Below, piece after piece: positions 58,313 through 64,000 of a DNA stretch of 64,000 nt; within the stretch, counting starts at the first letter, position 1, and the number at the start of each line of letters is the position of its first letter. The translations under genes were made by a program, and so were the position numbers. This DNA comes from Asterochloris sp. CNOR1 (taxonomy: Eukaryota; Chlorophyta; Trebouxiophyceae; Trebouxiales; Trebouxiaceae): the NCBI GenBank assembly GCA_963969365.1, contig OZ017750.1:2108001-2172000 (forward strand). Direction: 5' to 3'. The notes beneath the pieces are model-generated. The model was not told the origin of the DNA. It did no database searches and saw only the letters and a list, made by a program, of their open reading frames with translations.

Positions 58313-61210
58313 TCATGGCTTGCTGAAGTCACTCATGACTAGGCAGTGGTCTGAGTATATGGGGTTCATGCCAAAACTTGCAATTTCCAGGGGAATAGAG
58401 CCTGGCTGCCCTCCTGCTGCTGCTGGAGGCAGCACTGTCCCATTTGCCCCCCAGCTGGCTGCCCTGCTGCTGGTGGACACCCAAATGTTGTCATAGGATT
58501 CGGTGCCCAACAGGTTGGTTGACCAAGCCGGCAGGCCATCAGAAACGGCACGGAACCCCAGCTGCCTGAAGCTGTTCCAGTCCAGCTTGGCTGCGGCGAG
58601 GTTGAAGTCCCCCACAACCACAACCTCTGCCGCAGCTGGCAGCTGCAGAGCCCTGATGCCAGGCTGCAGCAGCTCGGCCATGTGCTTGACGTCCAGCCTG
58701 GCCTCAGAACCAGACTTGAGGTGGGCATTGACAAGCAGCATGTGCGTCCCATTCCTGCTGCCAACCCTGAAACGGCCATACACCAGGGGCCGCGCCAGCT
58801 GGCTGACGTCCGAGGTGCCAGGCAGCAAGCCAAAGCTGTCAGCAATCAAGGCATCCTTCTGCAGCAGGCATGTTCCCACGGTTAAGGACTGTGCAGTGCT
58901 GAGGAAATGCATGCCGGCATAACAGACGGTATGAGTGTGTGCTTAACAATGTGTGCGGTCATGCAAGGTAGAGGGATGTGCCGCCAGGGCAAGCCTGCGT
59001 GACCTGGCATCGGGTGCTCAAATGCCAGTGCTGCTCAGTGTCCTCGAGCACTCACCTCTCCCAGGGAGGGTTTCTTGCCGACCAAGGTCTCTGGCCTGAG
59101 ATTTCCATCTGTCTTCCACAGGAAGGCCAAGCACTCTGCCCTGGGTGGGCGCAGCTGCAATGCGCAGCAGTCCCAGTGCGCTGAGCTGCCGTCATTAGGC
59201 AGCAGCCGGTTCAAGGCAGCCTGCAGAGCCACCACCCCCTGGACGCCGTCCACCTCTTGCAGTGCCAGAAGGCTCACCTGCACAGCACCCAGGACCAATC
59301 CATCTACCGTGGCTCAGATCTGACAGCAGCAGGGAAACACCAGCAGCACAACATCCCTCAACTGCATACAGCAACCAGGAGGCAGTTCTTGCATGTTGTC
59401 CAACAGGCTCAAAAGCAAGCAGAAGCATGTACATCAACACAGGTACGGCAGACTGTGCATGCCATGTCCAGTAGCATAGCGGGGTGCGAATGAGCAAGGG
59501 TGCAGCCCAGTGCACAGGGTGGCTCAGCCACTCATTGTTTCATGCTCCAGCACAGGTCTGCACGGGCAGCTGTCAACACATTCGGCTGTCCACGTCAGGA
59601 CAGCTGCATTCCTCAAGGGCTGGCCTTCAAGTCAAGCTGGCGAGGGACTGGATAACATCAGCTGCTTGGCTGCCCTTTACGTATGGGAGCATCTTCATGC
59701 AGCTGGCAGTAGCTTGTCCAACCCAACCTTGCTCCTGACAATCTCAGACACCACGTTATCATGCATGACATGGCGAGAGGGTGAGTCCGTGAAGTGCTTC
59801 AGATTCCAGGAGCCAATGCGTGCCACTATGTTGGGCGCCCATGGCCATGTGTCAGCCAGGCTGCTGTCTGTACTCGGCTGCTGCCTGGTGCGCTCTGCCA
59901 GGTGAGCAGGCACTGCAACAGCCCCGACTCTGCAGTCCAGACGTCAGGCTGGGATGCAGGCTCAGAGTGCAGTGGTCAGATCGAGGTCTGGCATCGATGT
60001 CATATCACGTAAAGACTCTGCCAGGTACATCACAGTCCTGCAGCATGCAAGCCCTCCATGCTCCCCCTCAGATGTTGGGCAGCGGCAGCACACCAGAACA
60101 GCATGCACAGCTTCTGCCAGGCCCAGCAAAAAGAGGAAAGTCACCCATCCTGGGAATATGCGTGTGCGGCCACTCCCCTCCTGCGACCAGCCTGCCTGGT
60201 GCTGCTCCTGGACAGGGTGCCTCCTGCACCAGCCAGCAGCTTGTTGCATTGGCACTAGTCTGGGCTGGGCACATTTCGAGGCTGACATGGCTGCCTCCTT
60301 ACACACTTACATGAACATAAAAAACACAGTACGGCAGTAGCCAAGCAGCTTACCTGCCAATGCCCCCCTTAGACGACCCGAAAGGCTGCGCAGCCCTGCC
60401 TGCAGGGGCCCTGCGCCCAAGAGCCCAAAAGAAGACTGCCTGGCCTCTAGCTGCTTCACAGTCGTGGGGGTGGCTGGTGGCAGAGTAGCCGGCTTGCTGC
60501 GCCCTGCCTTTGGCACTTGCTGCTCTGACGGCACCTCAGAGTCCTTGCTGACTGCTGCCTGCTGATGTGACTTTGCAAAACTGGGCTTGGCCTGCTGGCC
60601 ACCCCCTTGCCCTTGTGTGGCTTTAGCAGGCGCGTGGGGCTGCTGCTTGCCTGGTGTGGCTGGGGGCCCAGCCTGCAAGATACACGGAGGAGCTTGAAGC
60701 AGCCATGAAAGGCTGTTTTCTCTGGAGGACAACATGCTACCTGCAGTGTGTGCTCCAGCAGCTGAATCTGCAGGGCAGACTGGTTGCCCTTCTTCTTTAG
60801 GCCACATGCCTGAGTCTCTCTCTCAAGGTCCTTCACGTGGAGTTTGAAGAAATCCTACAGGCATGCAACAGGTGTGGGCCTGCACAGGAAGATGCGCAAG
60901 TATGGGTGTCTTGTGACCATACCTACCCCGGCACTGAGGGTCTGTCCAGGCCGTAAACGCAGTGGCAAGAGAGGGGCTCCTTCCCGGCCCGCATCCTGCA
61001 GGCATGTAGGCCTCACTTGCCGCACCCTCGAATGTTTGGCCACCTCAAAATCAGCATCAGGCTGTGTATGATGCACAGAACCTTTTCCAGCAGGAAGCCC
61101 AGGTACTGAGCCTGGCACTCCCACTTGGTGGAAGCTGCTGGCAGGCCTGCCTCACGGCACCTGAGCTTGATCTCTTCTGCACTTAGCTCAACCCAGTCAA
61201 GCTTCGGCAT
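58313..61210 (-). CDS. SAP-domain protein fused to endonuclease/exonuclease/phosphatase (EEP) domain
   Basis: The ATG at 61210 starts MPKLDWVELSAEEIKLRCRE, a helix pair like a SAP motif; exon 1 is 61210-61082. A second SAP-like unit reads LHVKDLERETQACGLKKKGN then QSALQIQLLEHTLQ. A Lys/Gln/Pro-rich linker ends at 60354 (GRLRGALA, phase 1). This splices in phase to the acceptor at 59913/59912, leading to the EEP domain: ARIGSWNLKHFTDSP (Asn), VSLLALQEVDGVQ (Glu), HMLLVNAHLKSGSEARLDVK, AEVVVVGDFNLAAAKLDWNS (Asp/Asn), TESYDNIWVS and the terminal NPIYSDHCLVMSDFSKP (Ser-Asp-His). All EEP catalytic residues are present, so it should be a Mg-dependent DNase I-like nuclease or phosphoesterase. SAP motifs bind DNA, so a DNA-directed nuclease is inferred. 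Joining the halves rests on splice phase; two separate genes remain possible. Confidence 0.72.
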
Positions 61211-61975
61211 GGCTGTTAATGCCAGTTGTTTGACCTACGTGCACAAGGCTCAGAGCTTTTGCCCAGGTTGAGGTCTCGTTCTACGCTTGGGACAACGGTC
61301 TCTGATTCCGCTCGTCTACAGATATTTGAGCTGGCCCAAACTCACGGCACAAAGCTGTGGCAGTTCAAGCTTTGTTGTGGCCTTGCTGCTGCCATCGTGC
61401 CAAGCTTCTGCAGCAGGTGGGCATAGTGCCCTCGCTGCCCTGGGGGCACTGCACGTGCACACAGGCACTCTCTCAGCCCTTTGAAGCACCTGTGGCTGAG
61501 AAGCTGCAGGTGGGCTTGGCCCACATCTCACCCCATGTGCACCTGGCAGTAGAGGGATGCTGGTGATCCATGGCTGCACAGATGATAGAGATGACCTTCT
61601 TCGACCTGCACTGCCTAATGCTGCCAACTGCCAGCAGGGCAGCCATCACAGCCAACAGAGAGAGCCTGGTGTAGCACAGAGCTGCACTCATGCAGTCTGA
61701 GGCTGTTGGCTCAGTCCTTGCTATGTCATGTGAGGCCGCCGGAATTCCGGGGCCCCAGAGTGCTATCATGGGGTGGTGTTGCAGGGCTTTAGTGCTGAGC
61801 TGCTTCTCTCATGCTATTTAGGTGACCACCCTGCCTGCAGCTCTTATGACCATAGTGCTGCACATCAAAAGATGTACAGACTTCGATGTCTCTTGAAAAT
61901 GGCAATGCAGCATTCATTAGTGTCACAAGATAAGCCCCTGGTCAGCTACGTAGAATCAAATTCACAAGGTGGATG
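61211..61975. other. Intergenic region
   Basis: This lies between two same-strand genes and holds the 5' region of the SAP-EEP gene and the 3' UTR of the AP-1 gamma gene. Open frames here have no splice or domain support. Confidence 0.35.
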
Positions 61976-63374
61976 TCAGAGTCCCTGTGGGAAGTTTTTT
62001 ACCTCTGACTGTTCTAGTCTGTTGACGCCTGCCAGATTGTAAGCTATCCGCAGGCGCATTGCCAGACCTTTCTGGCCATGCTGGGTATTTGTGACTGTCA
62101 ACCTCTGTGTCACCGTACCAGCGGCATTGGCCGGCAGCATGTTGCCAGAGGCAGGCTGAAGCCTGAGCTGCATGAACTTCGGTACAGCAGCCTGCACAAT
62201 CATCCAAGGGTGTGAGCGTCTGCTTGTTGAGCAGCAGCTGAAGTGGAGGAGCTGAGCCAGAGCCTGACCTGCAATGAGAAGTCGCTGATGGCTGTATCTG
62301 AGGTGTTGCTGTAGCTGCCCTCGATCTGGGTGACCTCGGGGTGCCCTGCAGGCTTGCTGAAGCTGAAGGTGACCGTGATGCCATCCTTCTGCCAGGCCAC
62401 AATGTTGGGGAAGGAGGGCGAGGCTGCACTGGGAGTGGGACCGCCCAGCAGGTCATCGAATGCACCCGAGTGGGACACAGCAGGGGCCTGCAGGGCAAGT
62501 AGCCAGCACTCTGGGGTGGCAGCCCAGACATCCACAAGAGACTGCAGACAGCACTGAGACTCATAACAAGCAGACACCACAGGTAGGGCCTGCAGAGCAA
62601 GCAGGCAGCTCTGCTTGGGCCGCAAGACAGCAAGCTGCAGGCCAGATTGGCAGCACTCCAGGTTGTGGAATGGCAGCACTGCAGTGCGCCAATGCAAGTA
62701 CGAGAGAGGAGCAGTGCAAGCAGAGATGGCCTCTGGCGCCAAGCATGTATGCAGTTTCAGCCCTATGGGTCTGCACCTGCGACTGTCCAGCTGAGCCAGC
62801 ACCGCCACCCAGCAGATCCAGCACATCAGCAGTGCTGGCGCTGCCAGAGGCGGTGGGACCGACACCACTCAGCAAGTCCTCCAGGCCACCTCCTGCGGCA
62901 CAGCCAAATCACAGTCTTGAGCTGATTGCTGAATCCTCTGAGCGATCAGCGAGTGCCCCTCAACTACCTGCAGACTTGGCTTATAAGGACAGTGCATGGC
63001 AAATGGAGCAGCACTGCACCCAATTTGCAGGCAGGAGCACTGGGCAGCACTCTGGTGCCAGATCAAGGCATGCTTGTGAAGTGAGGCGCCTTGCACAGCA
63101 CACACATTACAACAGTGTCCCTTTGCTTTGAAGTGGCCTAACCTGCCGCCACGTTGGACACCGCGCTGCCCAGCTCCCCACTGAGCAGGTCCTGCAGCGC
63201 GTTGGCAGCTGTCGAGCTGCCGGCAGACAGGTCGCCATTGCCGCTGATGGCGACCAGTCCCTCTCCTAGCTCCATGCTGAGCAGGTCTGCAATGCCCTCA
63301 GGCTTAGCTGCCGTGGCTGGCACAGACGCCAGCTCGTCATTTGACACCACCTGCACAGCATTGGAGAAGGCCAT
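61976..63374 (-). CDS. AP-1 complex gamma-adaptin, hinge and ear (5' part beyond resolved exons or off window)
   Basis: The C-terminal exons form a gamma-adaptin ear: FPNIVAWQKDGITVTFSFSK, GSYSNTSDTAISDFSLQ, VPKFMQLRLQPASGNMLPAN, then AAGTVTQRLTVTNTQHGQKG and LAMRLRIAYNLAGVNRL, with the stop at 61978-61976. The upstream hinge is Ser/Gly/Ala-rich and carries repeated clathrin- or adaptor-binding-like motifs: IADLLSMELGEG, ALQDLLSGELG, GLEDLLSG, DVLDLLGG and FDDLLGG. AP-1 gamma recruits clathrin and accessory proteins for traffic between the trans-Golgi and endosomes. The ear binds accessory peptides, and the hinge DLL motifs bind clathrin. The trunk (armadillo-like) exons are not seen and should lie to the right. 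The most upstream supported exon starts near 63349. Confidence 0.85.
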
Positions 63375-64000
63375 TCAAGCTACAGCTGCTGCAGAGCTCT
63401 TGATGTCACTCCCAGCAGAATATTGCAGCACTTCAGGGAGGACACGCACGGCAGGGTTTGTGCTTGGAAGCCTGCCGCTCCCTGGACTAGCACGCCGCTG
63501 GTGGGCACCAGGCAGACTGCTGTGAGGGCCCTCGTGTCGTTCAGCAAGCAGCAACACGTCAGCCCAAGTTTGAGCCTCTGCTTCCCCAACAAGTGAAGGT
63601 GGGCCAACAGACGAGAGATGGAAACGTCTGCTTCACTGACGCCAGGTGACTCACTGCCTCGCTTACCTGGACACAAGCAGGCTGCGGCCCTCATCCAATC
63701 AGCCAGCGTCATGAACAGCTTGGTCAGCCTTACCCAGGCCTTAGTTTGCTGATACAGAAAAGCAGCAGCGCCCCTTCTGAGCAGCAGTACATAGAGCAGG
63801 TGCAGCACTGCAACCGGCATCGCTTGTGCGACCTGCTGATGAGCAGTTCAGGTTGCCATGCAGCAGCAGCCCATGCATGAAGCCTGCTGTCCATGAACCC
63901 AGTCGGTTGCCAATGCTGGTGGTAAGCCAGCTGACATGCTCAAGGTCGGCCTCTAGGCACTGACAGCACCACCACACATCAGCATCAAGAGCAGCTGCAG
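63375..64000. other. Unresolved upstream part of the AP-1 gamma gene (likely intron)
   Basis: No gamma-adaptin trunk motif can be read here on the minus strand. Open frames lack splice support. It is probably an intron of the AP-1 gamma gene, whose trunk would lie beyond the window. Confidence 0.4.

Noticed and set aside
1-64000. tRNA, rRNA, CRISPR, insertion sequences or transposase genes
   Set aside because: I searched by eye for tRNA T-loop words, direct-repeat arrays and transposase motifs and found none with support.
1-64000. Consistent TGTAA polyadenylation signals
   Set aside because: TGTAA words occur downstream of a few stop codons (near 4571, 8073 and 58044) but are missing after many others, so they were only noted in the intergenic entries and not annotated as separate features.

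Overview
The window looks like nuclear DNA of a green alga, probably a chlorophyte and most likely trebouxiophyte-like; this placement is inference from gene content. Almost every gene is split into short exons. Introns have GT donors (two are GC) and nearly uniform (c)tgcag acceptors, and introns and exons share a TGC/CTGCA-rich composition. I see no operons, ribosome binding sites, tRNAs or CRISPR arrays. Gene models were built by joining open frames at splice sites with matching codon phase. Ends and start codons are exact where stated, but some internal exons remain unresolved.

Layout, left to right. 1-4122 (+) is the 3' part of a large Gln/Ser/Pro-rich putative regulator with a winged-helix-like C-terminus. 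4902-5859 (-) encodes a small chloroplast two-helix membrane protein. 6393-8055 (+) encodes a DUF212 (PAP2-like) membrane protein. 8394-12442 (-) is a secreted GH5 beta-mannanase. 12661-14077 and 14200-15267 (-) are two uncharacterised green-lineage-type proteins. 15478-18825 (+) is a SNAP-25-type Qb+Qc SNARE. 20152-23081 (-) is a membrane-anchored cysteine-synthase-like enzyme. 23330-25634 (+) is an unknown coiled-coil protein. 25810-27798 (-) is a two-RRM nucleolar-type RNA-binding protein. 28963-30723 (+) is an unknown protein. 30995-35220 (+) is an LRR protein with a DUF4476-like tail. 36353-37360 (+) is an organellar mTERF protein. 37458-43058 (-) is a PTC7-like PP2C with a long membrane-anchored N-terminal region. 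43546-44839 (-) is an ADP-ribosylglycohydrolase homologue with degraded metal sites. 45096-53033 (-) is AMP deaminase. 53202-57392 (+) is a three-RRM ELAV/CELF-like protein. 58313-61210 (-) is a SAP-domain plus endonuclease/exonuclease/phosphatase fusion. 61976 to beyond 63374 (-) is the hinge and ear of AP-1 gamma-adaptin.

The genes form no single pathway, as expected for a eukaryotic chromosome. Themes are membrane traffic (SNAP-25, AP-1 gamma), RNA binding (two RRM genes, mTERF), nucleotide and ADP-ribose metabolism (AMPD, ARH homologue), and plastid or organelle proteins. Three divergent pairs share short (168-248 bp) spacers that may be bidirectional promoters.

The points most worth following are the SAP-nuclease fusion, the ARH homologue lacking conserved Asp ligands, the cysteine-rich loop in an algal SNAP-25, and a cluster of tandem exon-fragment duplications inside the PP2C gene.
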